Both the position numbers and the translations under genes were made by a program. A DNA stretch of 64,000 nt, taken from positions 4,774,001 to 4,838,000 of the forward strand of contig CM023534.1 of the NCBI GenBank assembly GCA_013350335.1, written 5' to 3'. Shown piece by piece: positions 11,132-21,399 of this stretch. Origin of the DNA: Chimonanthus salicifolius (taxonomy: Eukaryota > Streptophyta > Magnoliopsida > Laurales > Calycanthaceae). The first letter of the stretch is position 1; each line of letters opens with the position of its first letter. Under the pieces are notes generated by a model. The model saw nothing but the letters and a program-made list of their open reading frames with translations, was not told where the DNA came from and searched no databases.

Positions 11132-12309
11132 TGTGAAGGATAAGATTTTTTTTTTAATTTATTTCCTCCCTTATCTTCTTATCTTCTGGGTTTAAAAAAA
11201 AAACTAGCAATGTACCGAGAGCTGATTGCCGGCGGTTTTCGAAAGTGGCTGGAGTCACCGCCGTGAGCAGTGCAGAGTAGATCTACCAGGAAAAAAAGAG
11301 GCGCCTGACAGGAAGCAGCAGAGCAGTGTGGTCGATGGCAGACAGCAGCGATGGCTTAGTTGCAGATCGGAGATGGACCGGCTGGCGTCGGCTGAATAAG
11401 CGTCGCTCGGGAGAACTGCTGCAGCGAAATCGGACTCATGGCAGCAGCAGGATTGGATCTGATAGGGCGGCAGCAGCAAGCGATGGAGGCTTGCCGGAGT
11501 TGCAGGTGAGGAACTGGCAGCAACAGAGGAAGTCTGAACAGCAGAGGCAGCGGAATCCAGAGCACGACGATAAGCCAAATCACGTCTGATCTCCAGCTGC
11601 TGGTAGATCTGGGTTGCTTCTTCCCCGGTGCTTGCCACTTCACAGGTCTCTGCTGGCCGATCTCTTTCCGTGAGGCCGACACCTCTGCTCGTAGCTGCTG
11701 TTCTCAGATCTGACCGAGAAGACCCCTTTCCTCTGTTGTTTCCTTCTGCAGAAACCGAAGATGCCGCCCCTCTGAGTTTCTGCCGGCTGAAGAAGACGTG
11801 CGGCTGCTATTCTCAGATCTGCAACCCCCTCTTCTCTGCGATACTATTGGCCGGCGATTGTCCCACTTCAAATCTGATTGTTCAACACGGACTGGTCGAG
11901 AAACCCCCAAATCAGTTCTGGTCACTGCTCGGCTTTCCTGCTGAAATCCCATTTCTCTGCCGCAGCTACCTCCGGCCACTCTGGCGTCTGCTGCCAACGC
12001 CGCTGTGTCCAGATCTCAGATCTGACTGGACTGGCGGTAAGGTCTGACTGGACTAGGCGATGGGTTTCTGGATCAGATCCGGTAGGGATCCTCGATGTTG
12101 AGCAGCAGATCGGAACGGCTGACAGGCAAAAAAACGGGAGGCACCGCCGATCAGATCTGAAAGTCACGAACAGGCCAGGAGACTGCGTGTTGAAGGGACG
12201 AAAAACTGGAAGAATAAGAATTGCAGATCGATTCTGCTTTCATCCAGGAAAATATCCTTCTAGGTCAGTAAAAAATTAGAGGCCCAAATAAACCCAATGA
12301 TCGATTTGA
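11132..12309 (-). other. long Copia leader between PBS and gag
   Basis: About 1.18 kb separates the primer-binding site from the gag ATG. It is clearly more GC-rich than the surroundings and is studded with AGATCTG / CAGATCTGA motifs on the plus strand. Several overlapping ORFs of 80-140 codons exist on both strands but none carries a recognisable domain. It may be a long untranslated leader or a captured sequence; I cannot decide from the sequence alone. Confidence 0.6.
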
Positions 12310-12318
12310 CTGATACCA
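12310..12318 (-). other. Copia primer-binding site (initiator tRNA-Met)
   Basis: On the minus strand the nine bases just inside the 5' LTR read TGGTATCAG, the start of the common PBS complementary to the 3' end of initiator tRNA-Met. Confidence 0.85.
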
Positions 12319-12564
12319 TGTAGAAACATATATCACAAACCACAACACAGGAGTTACGTGGAAAAACCCCTAAGGGAAAAAAAACCACGAGAGAAAGAGA
12401 GTATTATTTCACTGTATTTTTCTATGTACATTAGAGACATATTTATAAGAGAAAATACAAGTATGAGTTCATTTAGGACTCTGAGACCCCATTGAGTTAG
12501 GACTCTGAGACCTAATTGAGTTAGGACTTAGAGTCCTACTCATCCTCTCTTTTCTATTTCAACA
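12319..12564 (-). repeat. Copia 5' LTR
   Basis: 246-bp repeat. On the minus strand it contains TTATAAATATG, a plausible TATA box for element transcription. Its outer end is 348 bp from the NAC start codon. Confidence 0.95.
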
Positions 12565-12659
12565 CCATCATTATCATCATTATTTTATCATCTCCTTTAA
12601 TTTTTCACCAGATTTTTAACCACCGTTGGATCAGAACTTTTGTAGTATAGAACATCTGA

Positions 12660-12680
12660 GTGCCTCTATTTATAACTCTC
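12660..12680 (+). promoter_or_regulatory. likely TATA box of the NAC gene
   Basis: CTATTTATAAC sits about 245 bp before the NAC ATG and about 100 bp beyond the end of the Copia element. Spacing fits a core promoter followed by a leader of roughly 200 bp. This is inferred from motif and position only. Confidence 0.5.
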
Positions 12681-12745
12681 GTACGGTCGTACCATCCCTA
12701 ACTCCCTTGACAAGTATCAGTGAAACCCACTGCCTTTTCTCTTCA

Positions 12746-12885
12746 TCAAATCTTCTCCTTCTTCTAGGGTTACTATCTTTTCTCTGTCTTCTCCTTCTTC
12801 TAGGGTTACCATCTTTTCTCTGTCTTCTCCTTCTTCTAGGGTTACTAATCTTTTCTTTGTCTTCGTTTTCTTCTTCTTGGGTTAC
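12746..12885 (+). repeat. 36-bp CT-rich tandem repeat in NAC 5'UTR
   Basis: About three and a half copies of a 36-bp unit containing TTCTTCTAGGGTTAC. The unit length is a multiple of three, so an ORF over it reads as a leucine-rich repeat, but it lies upstream of the NAC ATG and out of its exon frame. Confidence 0.85.
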
Positions 12886-12912
12886 TCTCCTTGTAGTGAT
12901 TATTGCGAATCC

Positions 12913-14739
12913 ATGTCGAAGTCAATGGTTCCTGTAGAGCAGATGTATTCCATCCCCAAAGGATTTAGATTCTGTCCCACTGATCAAGAGCTTCTGCTTT
13001 ACTATCTCCGTGGAAAGATTCTTTCTGAGGACCTTCCAATCAACATCATCCACGAGGTTGATCTCTACAAGCATGGCCATCCCGAGTCCCTCACAGGTAT
13101 GCAAAACCTAGTGCGTGTGCGTGTACTTTTCTTTTTATTTTGTGAATGGAATGAGTGAATCCATTCTTCTTTTTTCAGAGAATTTCTCTCCTTTGGGAGA
13201 AGGAGACAACAAGTGGTTCTTCTTCACCAAAATCAACCAGAAGGGATCGAGGGCCGACCGCATGACAGGAAAAAACGATGGAAGATGGAAGATAACAGGA
13301 GCTAAAACAGTAGTGGATGATGGAGGGAATGCTATAGGCGTGAAGAGGGCTCTGTGCTATGAGAAGAGAAGCTCAAGTAAGGAGTTTGAGAAGACGGACT
13401 GGAATATGCATCAATATAGCATGCAAAAAGAGACACAGACCAGAGCTGATAAGGTCAACGAGGTAAGGAAGAAGATACCATTTAGGGTTGCCAATTGGGT
13501 CAGGCTCAACCTGGACAGACTTAGACCGGTCTAAATATTTAGAGCTCGGGTCGACTTGGCTTGGGCTTGGGCGCAGCTACTAAGTAAAAAGTATTTATAT
13601 AAATATTAAATAAAATATTATTTAGTTATTTAAAATCCTATTTTCTACCCATCATTAAATCTTAAGAATTTATTTTAAATGTTACCTCCCTCCTCTATAA
13701 TTTATCATCTCTTCATTACCAACCCTAATTTCCTTATTACTTTCTAACGATGTTTATTTCTTCATTTTTCTTTTTCTTTTTTCAGTCGGATCTTTGGGTC
13801 TTATGCAGAATCTACTGTAAACCAACCAAAAAAGAAGACCCATCTTCATCAGATGCACCTCTTTGTAGGAATGGTAGCAGCACTGGCGACTCAACCATAG
13901 AAGACTTGAGTAACCATGTTAGTGTTGCAGAAGCCCAAGACCTTTCTCCACCAATTCATCATCTCCCAACACTTGAACATCCCCTGAATGCCAATTCCAT
14001 TGGTTGGAATTCTCCTGCTTCTGCCCAACCCATCAACAATGCTGGCATTAACATTGGTGGCTCTTACTTTGATTGTGCTCTAGAAAAAACATATGTTGGT
14101 TATCAACCGAGCGGAACATCCGACGGATCTACGTATGACAACTGCACTGGCTATTGTCTTGCTCCACATCTTGTTGCTCCTCCTCATCCTCCCTCCATGA
14201 ATCACCCTGGTATCAACACCAGCTATGGTAATAGCAACAACGGCGACGACATTGGTGCCTTCGTCTTTGATCGTCTCGCAACGACAAATGTCGGTCATCC
14301 CCACCCCACAACAGCACCCATGAATTCCAGTTTCACTCAAGATTTCACAACATCAGAAGAGCCATTAAATAATATTTATGACCCTATCTTCGATTCTGAG
14401 CCCGACAATTTTACAAATGGTTATGAAATGAATGGCTCTCAAATCCAACAGCAATTGGGTGGCATTCATGCATTGCCAACCTCAGGTGCTACTACTGGTG
14501 TGTCGTTCACATTGGAGCCCAATAACACGATGAGTGGTTCACTTTCAGAGCCAAATAGCCTATGTGATGATGATGGTCATGATCATGACGACTCGACATT
14601 CACGATCCGCCGTGGCCACGATTATCCATATGCAATTCGAAGATACTCTCCCTATATCACTGGGCAAGGGAGGAATGTCCAACGTCGAGTTTCTTCTGAT
14701 CTCTCATCTCTCTCTTTTTATCACTTTCCAGCAACCTGA
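12913..14739 (+). CDS. NAC-domain transcription factor
   Basis: Three exons: 12913-13096, 13179-13462 and 13786-14739; lengths sum to 1,422 bp, giving 473 residues. The donors CACAG|GTATG and CGAG|GTAAGG and the acceptors TTTTTCAG fit, and the phases join cleanly. The NAC DNA-binding domain spans about residues 16-167: [18 protein letters not shown] (subdomain A), [11 protein letters not shown] (B), [12 protein letters not shown] and WKITG (C), [10 protein letters not shown] (D) and WVLCRIYCK (E). The C-terminal 305 residues are Asn/Ser/Pro/His-rich and carry no named domain, as usual for NAC activation regions. The start is the first ATG in frame. The NAC domain diverges from consensus ([10 protein letters not shown] where WKATGxDKxI is usual), so I give no subfamily name. 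Decayed relatives lie at 5.0 and 21.4 kb. Confidence 0.9.
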
Positions 14740-15235
14740 TATCTGCTGTATAAGTAGAAGGAATCACTTGTTTGCTACTATTGGTATTCTTTAATGGGTT
14801 ATTAACATGTCTGGTTACAGTCACTCTATTTGCCACCATTTGTAATTCTTTTATTTGTTAATTTATATGTGATCATTCCACATTATTTAGGGTTGAATCT
14901 CTCTTATGCTTCATTGTTATTCGCATCTCTATTTCTTTTCTGTTTTTTGGTTTTTCTTTCTTCTTGTCTAGGGTTGCCAATAAATTTGGAATTTGGATTG
15001 AATCCACGTTACACCCAGTCCAAGATTCAGATACAAAGACTGGTTGAATTGCACTTCACCAAAACCCACTTAATATTAATATATAATTTAATTATTTATA
15101 AGGTTATATTAAAATATGTATCCTATATAAAATATAGAGTTTGGTGTCGTTCGATAAAATGACATTTATAGAAGTTGAAAGTATATAAAAGTGAGTTTCA
15201 AATATATACACCTCCTTCCAAGTCCATCAACCTCT
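14740..15235 (+). other. NAC 3'UTR and spacer
   Basis: AT-rich sequence after the NAC stop. It probably holds the 3'UTR; no further gene is recognised, and the plus ORF at 14830-15162 shows no domain. Confidence 0.5.
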
Positions 15236-15243
15236 GTAAATTC

Positions 15244-16579
15244 CAGGGGTAAAAAAATCGGCCGGGCCGATATCCCGGCCGATTTTTCATATCGGCCGAA
15301 CTTTTTCTCTCTCCTCCCCGTTTTTTTTTTATAAAAAAAATTCCAAAAAAATTACAGTAAATGCAGAAAATTATGAACTTATTGAATATGTAATTTTTTT
15401 TTATAAAATATCGGACATTTACATCTTCTAACATATTTTTGAAGTTACGATATCGGGAAATTATATAATTAGTAATAAAATGGTGAAAATTACAAAAAAA
15501 AAACAGATAAATAAGGAAAAGTTGTAGAAATAATTTCATAGTTTATTTTCTTAGTCAATGAGTGTTATTTTAAGTTATGAATTATAGAAATAAAAAAAAT
15601 ACATAATAAAATACTTGAAAATTACATAATAATGTAGAAAAAATATTAGAAAATAAAACTAATGGGGTCCTAATCACTTGAACTGATGACCACACAAATG
15701 TCATACATAATAATATAATGTTTTCTTTCATTTGAGAAAATAGATTTTATTTTTCATTAATAATAATTAGATACTTTTAGACCCTCTCTTTTTCTTTGTA
15801 ATTTCTCCCCTCTTTTAATGAAATTCTTTTTTGACTGCTCAAAAAAATAATAATTAAATAAAATTATGAGCTATAATTAATTATGTTAAATTGATATAAT
15901 AAAAATAAAGAATACCTTCTAATAATAATGACAATAGTAAAAATATTAGATGATAAATATAATATTAAATTATTACAATAAGATAAATAAAATAAAACAT
16001 TATACTTTCAACATAAGTAAATATTGTATTAAAATAAAAATATTATTACTTTCACATTAAAAATAATTTTTTGATAAAATAAAAGGATAGACACGTGAGC
16101 TCTCAAATGAGCTGTTGAGGAAGCTCACGTGAGGTCTTTATGATTTTTCATTTACAAACCCTAATGCTCCATCTTTTAATTCTCTTCTTCTCTTTCACTC
16201 TCTCTACTGAAACCCTTACTGCAGCCGCCGCTCTCTGTAATTTTTTGCATCAACGAAGAAGAAAAAGCAGCAGAGAAGAGAAAGGCAAGCAGGTGTAGCG
16301 ATTTTTTTTCTTCAATCTTTTCTCCATATTTTCTTTTTTCTCTTTCCATTCTTTCTCTATTCCTAAAAAAAAGCTTTCTTTAAAAAAAAAAATACAAAAA
16401 CCGAATTTTTAAAATTCGGCCGATATCAAGACCGATAATTCGGTCAAAAATTCGGTCATATCGGCCGAATTTTTTTTTGTAAGGCCGATACTATACGTAT
16501 CGGCCGATATAATTCGGTGGTTGAAAATCCGAATTATATCGGCCGATACGCACAGTATCGGCCGATATTTTGACCCCTG
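15244..16579. mobile_element. non-autonomous hAT element, 1.3 kb
   Basis: Ends CAGGGGTAAAAAAATCGGCC and, reverse-complemented from the right, CAGGGGTCAAAATATCGGCC. Perfect 8-bp target duplication GTAAATTC (15236-15243 and 16580-16587). CAGGG termini with an 8-bp TSD identify hAT. Subterminal zones are packed with CGGCCGATA / TATCGGCCG motifs, as expected for transposase-binding repeats. No transposase ORF remains. Around 16085-16310 it holds an AAACCCTAA plus CT-rich stretch that looks like a plant promoter/leader. Confidence 0.92.
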
Positions 16580-16770
16580 GTAAATTCCTACCGAAGATCT
16601 CGCCTGTACAGTAGTGGATACTAGCGAAGATCTAAAAAAAAGCGCTCAAGGCCCAATTCCTTCATGAGAATCCCAATTCCTTCATGAGAATGTTGAGTTA
16701 ATAAGTAGGTGATTATCATGCGAGTATCATATCTAGTTTTCACCATATTATCTTAAGAGATATCTAAAAC

Positions 16771-16913
16771 CAAGGGTGTAAATATCAGCCGATATGTATC
16801 GTATCGACAGATATAATACGGTTTTGAAACCGCATCATATCGGCCGATATCGGCCGTTTTAAAAAAAAAAAGAGGAGAGAGAATAATGTTGCCGATATCA
16901 AGTTTTACACCCG
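16771..16913. mobile_element. 143-bp hAT-type MITE
   Basis: Left end CAAGGGTGTAAATATC, right end TTTTACACCCG, flanked by the perfect 8-bp repeat TCTAAAAC (16763-16770 and 16914-16921). It carries the same CGGCCGATAT motifs as the larger hAT element beside it, so it is probably a deletion relative mobilised by the same transposase. Confidence 0.85.
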
Positions 16914-17275
16914 TCTAAAACCGCTATACAGCCTAAAGTTACTTAAGTAAAAATAAATCATAGATATGAAAATAGGAGAAACTGTATTGCAATTTCTCAG
17001 GTACAATAGTAAATTATTGATACAAATACAATAGCCTTTGTAGGGGTTCAATTTACAATGAATCAAATTCGTTCATTTATTTTTCTTACTAAGTTTTTAG
17101 TTAATTATAAGTTTTAATTTATGAATTTTTATCGTTAGAATGATTATGATAAATAAAAGTAATTACTAATAATTTAATTTTAATTTTAGAAAATTAAGAT
17201 TAAAGTAAATTCAAATTATCTCATTTTTATTCTTGAATGTTGATGATATATTTATTATTATTATCTTTTCAAATA

Positions 17276-18146
17276 CAGTAAATTCTCTATAATATAGTAC
17301 TCTATATAATTATAACATGCATAAAATAATATCGGCAGCTAGTCCCGACTTTGGGCCCATACAAAATGTAATAAATCTTTCTAACTCAGTACTCAATACA
17401 TACAAAATAAAAAATTAATATTTCATACATTTAGATACAAAATTACTACAAAAGTGACTAAAGATCTCATAAACTACATCATTTAAACTCCAGAAAAGTA
17501 ATCTAAGATAGACTTCTAGATAAACTTCCTCATTCTTTGGGACTGTGTAGGTACTTTGTTATTAATGAACGAGAAGTGTATAAGAATGAAGAGAGTGATT
17601 TGTTTCTACAGAGAGAAACCGAAAGGACATTTTAAAGCTATATGAGAGTTTTAAGTAGATTTTTAAAAAGAAATAATGCTAGACCATCTAATTTAATAAC
17701 ATTTATAATGTAATATATGTACTATGGTCCCAACCCTTGTCACAAATATCGGCGGTATTTTCAAATTTACCGCATTTTTATCGGCAAAATACCATTACCG
17801 CGTTAAAAACGCATTTTTATCGCCACGACGACAAATTTCCGGTAAATTCCCGATAAAATTGTGTTAAAAACGCGATAAACTTCAATAACGCGATAATATC
17901 CCGGTAAATTTTCTGTAAATTCCCGACAAATTCCCGGTAAATTCCCTATACCATTTTTATTTCATTAATTTTTTTATTTATTCTATTTTTTTTAAATATT
18001 ATAATTTCCACGAGATTTTCCCGTTAAATTCCAGGTAAAAATTCGAGAATTTAAAAATATCCCGTTATTACCAATTGCCGTTAATATCGCGAGAACGGTA
18101 TTTGTCACAATAGTCCCAACCATATTACAATATAGAGGTTTTACTG
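17276..18146. mobile_element. Emigrant/Lemi1-like (pogo-type) element with nested MITE
   Basis: Begins CAGTAAATTCTCTATA and ends with the reverse complement of CAGTAAAACCTCTATA, flanked by TA on both sides (17274-17275 and 18147-18148). These match the known Emigrant-family ends CAGTAAAACCTCTATA with TA target duplication. About 19 of the outer 24 bases pair. The interior has no transposase. A 377-bp MULE-type MITE is inserted at 17736-18112. Confidence 0.8.
17736..18112 (+). mobile_element. MULE-type MITE, 377 bp
   Basis: Flanked by the perfect 9-bp repeat GTCCCAACC (17727-17735 and 18113-18121). Ends are near-inverted repeats, TTGTCACAAATA against TTGTGACAAATA. The interior is built of TTACCG / CGGTAA and AACGCG motifs. 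A closely similar copy in opposite orientation lies at 50523-50905, and worn copies near 6221 and 29066. Confidence 0.88.
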
Positions 18147-18524
18147 TAATAAGGTTAGGTTTGGCAAAATTTGACCCGACTCGATTATTCAAGCTAAAAT
18201 TCAATATTTTAAATGGGTATGAGTTTAAAATTTTGTGATTCGAATTCAAAATATATTCCAAGTGAGGAACTTATTTATTAAAAAAGGAGTAATGAGTTGA
18301 GCGTTGTGGATTTGAACTCAAAATTGACCCGATCTAACTATGAATTTAAAATTCTGTGATCCGGATCTTAAATAAACTTTAAAGAATTAATCTATTTAAT
18401 CAATAAATAAATAATGAGACAAAAGTTTTTGACGCGAACTTCAATCAAATCCAATCCAATCCAATCCAAAACCGATCAGACCCGATCCATGTAGATGTGG
18501 TGCACATTACATTCACAAATTATC

Positions 18525-18720
18525 CAGAGAGGGTTGGCCTGATGGTCAAGAAGCTCCCCGTCATGAAAGAAGGTACTGGATTCGATTTACTGTTCAAATC
18601 CCTCTGAGTCACTTCTACTTCTCATCGACTTATCTAGTGTGTGAATTGGGAGGTTTACTCATGCTTGTAAGATTAGTCTCTCCTCCAATGTTGGAGCGGA
18701 AATATCCATGTTAAAAAAAA
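18525..18720 (+). mobile_element. tRNA-derived SINE, copy 1
   Basis: An A-box-like TGGCCTGATGGTC (18535-18547) and a B-box-like GGATTCGATTTA (about 18578-18589) are spaced as in a tRNA-related pol III promoter. A body and an A-rich 3' end follow near 18710. Same family as about nine other copies in this window. Confidence 0.7.
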
Positions 18721-19113
18721 TTAAATAAATGTATCGATCTGTCTTATTCAATGCATCCAATGAAAGACAAGCAGCGGAGTCTCAATGATCGTGTGTTTTG
18801 GATCATGAGCTTTTTGCCTTTTTTTGAAGTAGATGTACCATGAGCGTTTTGCCTTCTATTGAATAATCTTATTTATTAGAAGTTATGAGTAATGAGTTGA
18901 GAGTTGTGGATCAAAATTCAAAATTGACCCGATATAAGTATGAATTTTAAATTATGTGATCTGAATCTTAAATAAACTTAAAAAAAAAAAAAATTATTTA
19001 TTTAATCAATAAATAAATAATGAGACAATTTTTTTGATGCAAACTTCAATCAAATCCAAAACCAATCGACCCAATCCATCTAGATGTGGTGCACATTACA
19101 TTCACGAATAATT

Positions 19114-19310
19114 CAGAGAGGGTTGGACTGACGGTAAAGAAGCTCTCCATCATGAAAGAAGGTCTTGGGTTCGATTTATACTCAAATTCCTCTAAGTCAC
19201 TCCTACTCCTCACTTACTTAGTGTGTAGATTGGGAGATTTACTCATACTTTTGAGATTAGTCTCCCCTCTAATGTTTGAGTGGAGATATCCGTGTTAAAA
19301 AAAATAAAAA
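19114..19310 (+). mobile_element. tRNA-derived SINE, copy 2
   Basis: Second copy carried by the tandem duplication. A-box-like TTGGACTGACGG and B-box-like TGGGTTCGATTTA are preserved, with an A-rich tail near 19296-19310. Confidence 0.7.
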
Positions 19311-19741
19311 AATGTATCGATATGTATCTTATTCAATGCACCCAATGAAAGACAAGCAGCGGAGTCACAATGATCGTGTGTTTTTTGCCTTCTGTTGAAG
19401 TAGATGTATCATGAGCGTTTTGCCTTCTATTGAAGCACATGGATCGTGAGTTTTTTTCCTCTCTCTTCACTTTCTTTCCCTCTTCCGTCCCTTTTTATAC
19501 AAGCAATCTTCAACATGGTTTGTTAGCTTTCTCCTCTCTCTTCACTTCTCTCCTCTTTCGCCCCTTTTTATACACAAGCAAAATAATATTTTCACACTTC
19601 AAACCTCTTCTCTCTTTCCTTCTCTCCCCCTCCCTTTGCATATCACAACTTCATTCTTGATGTGATATTTCTTTTCATGTGCACAGTTCTTGGTCATGTT
19701 CATGATAAATGAGAGAGATTATGATAAGTCATTATGACTTG

Positions 19742-19946
19742 AGTAGCATCGGAAGTATCACATGTTCTGTTGAAGGTCAACTAAGAAACTGAGCAAAGCC
19801 TGCAATAGCAATGATAGAGAGGACAATGGAGACTGCAGGCTTAAGTAGCGTCGGAAGTATCACTTGTTCTGTTGAAGGGCAACTAAGAAACTGGGCAAAG
19901 CTTGCAATGGCAACGATGGAAAGGAACATGGAGACGGCAGCCGTGC
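19742..19946 (+). repeat. 102-bp tandem repeat, two copies
   Basis: AGTAGCRTCGGAAGTATCAC starts at 19742 and again at 19844. The unit is 102 bp, a multiple of three. On the minus strand it reads as a repeated hydrophobic segment (SIVAIASFAQFLS / SIIAIAGFAQFLS), possibly a remnant of coding sequence with internal repeats. I recognise no family. Confidence 0.75.
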
Positions 19947-20062
19947 TTCCTTCCTTCATTTCTTTTCTTGTTTCTTTTCTTTTCTTCTTCTTTTTTGATT
20001 ATCCTTGGCAGCAGCGACTCTCATTTCTTTTTTTCCTTATGTGGACTCGACCCACAACAGCC

Positions 20063-20688
20063 ACAAATTTTCAAGAGTACATTGCAGAAACTCTAATCCT
20101 TAGCTTCTCCAATTCTGGCAGCAGGAAATGAGCGAGATTTGCCTGACTGCTGATCTTTCTTGCAGCTTTTAGCCGAAGTCATGGCATCTTCTTCGCCGGC
20201 TCCTGAATACGGCTAGTTCACCGAGGCCATCGCCAACGCCTGTTCGTTCTCGAGCTTCCGACCAATCTTTTGCCACAACTTTCAAACTTTCCACTCGGAT
20301 TTCAAGTCTGTTTTTTCGTTTCTACCAATTCCGATCTTGAACACTATTACTTTTATGATAATATTTTAAAGAAAAAATCATAAGTGAAATCTAAAAGAAA
20401 TGTTAGATTATCGTAAAAGTAATAGTGTTCAAGATTGGAATAGGCAGAGACGAAAAATAAGACCTAAAATCTAAGTGGAAAGCTTGAAAGTTGTGGCAAA
20501 GGATTGGGTCGTAATCTCCAAGCGCCGGCGCTAGCCATAGTGAACTGGTCAGTGTCTGGAGCCGCCGAAGGAGATGCCATGGCTCTGGCCAGAAACTGTA
20601 AGAAAGATCGAACAAATCTTACTCATTTCCCGCGGCCGGAATTGGAAAAGCTAGGGTTATGGTTTCTACAATAGACTCTTGAAAATTT
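20063..20688. repeat. long imperfect inverted repeat carrying a gene-like start region
   Basis: The left arm (about 20063-20367) and right arm (about 20402-20688, reverse complement) align over nearly 300 bp with a loop of some 35-40 bp. Both arms contain leader-like sequence, then an ATG reading MASSSPAPEYG or MASPSAAPDTDQF, then a shared stretch encoding CHNFQTFHSDFK / CHNFQAFHLDFR and LPIPILNTITF. The left arm frame has a TAG just after MASSSPAPEYG; the right arm has a frame change. I cannot name the source gene. Transcription through it would yield a long hairpin RNA. Confidence 0.85.
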
Positions 20689-21397
20689 GGAACTTTTCTA
20701 AATGGGGTTAAAGCATCGGCTTTAGTTGCCTTATTCTAGAGTCGGCTATGGTCTACTTGTCTAATCCAATGCTACATACTAAATGATTATTGAGTAATTG
20801 TTTATAGAAATTAACTTAACCAGTCATTTCTAATTATATGATTTGAATTGAGAACTTTTATTTTAAGTCGAACTATTTTGTTGAACTAAATATATAATTA
20901 GAAATGAACATGTGAATGATCTTATTTTTTTCTTTATAATAATAAATTTTAATATTCTTCTCAAGCGTGATTGGACAATGATTAAAGAGTTTAGATTCTA
21001 CTTAACACTTCAGTGCAACATATTCGAATTGCTTTAGGACATAAAATAGCAACAACCCACATTATTTGATAGCTCCAACCGATTTGACCCATTTTGTCTG
21101 GATTGGCCAAGTTAGTCAAGACTCAAGAGACTCGACCAATATGCATCGGGTAAAAACTTGGTTTGGCATTGTTGACAATATTAGGGCAAGTATGTGGGTT
21201 GATATGATATGTATAAACTATTTTTTACCTTTATTTTTTACAATTGGTAGGCTCACATCGACAAATGGAAGAATTTTTTTTTATTTACACACATAGAAAT
21301 CAACTCTATCTCAATCATAAATTACCAAAAAATAAAAATAAACAAACCATTAATGTTTTCTAACATGTTTTTTTTCTTCATTCTTTCTTATTTTTGC
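20689..21397. other. intergenic, nothing recognised
   Basis: AT-rich spacer between the hairpin and the NAC pseudogene. It probably contains part of the lost NAC intron, because a pyrimidine-rich tract and CAG acceptor precede 21400. Confidence 0.5.
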
Positions 21398-21399
21398 AG

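Larger units (their letters stand above)
6701..12564 (-). mobile_element. Ty1/Copia LTR retrotransposon, complete but disabled
   Basis: A 5,864-bp element in minus orientation, bounded by LTRs of 244 and 246 bp that begin TGTAGAAACA and end TTTCAACA as written on the plus strand. It is flanked by the 5-bp target duplication CCATC (6696-6700 and 12565-12569). Internal order on the minus strand is primer-binding site, a long leader, Gag with zinc knuckle, aspartic protease, integrase, reverse transcriptase and RNase H; integrase before RT defines Copia. The LTRs differ at only about five positions, indicating fairly recent insertion, yet the coding region has a frame change, four in-frame stops and a further frame change near the end. 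Confidence 0.97.
18270..19435 (+). repeat. tandem duplication of about 0.6 kb
   Basis: 18270-18866 and 18867-19435 are direct copies. Both run from CTTATTTATTA through AATGAGTTGAG, a GATGTGGTGCACATTACATT block, a SINE copy, GAAAGACAAGCAGCGGAGTC and GCGTTTTGCCTTCTATTGAA. The copies have diverged moderately and neither codes for a recognisable protein. Confidence 0.9.

Noticed and set aside
11255..12279. Several ORFs of 80-140 codons on both strands
   Set aside because: They overlap one another inside the Copia leader, show no domains and follow from GC-rich composition.
12877..12912. N-terminal extension of the NAC protein
   Set aside because: The extension begins with TTG, not ATG; the first in-frame ATG is at 12913 and directly precedes the NAC domain.
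14080..14340. Minus ORF inside NAC exon 3
   Set aside because: It is an antisense shadow of the NAC coding exon.
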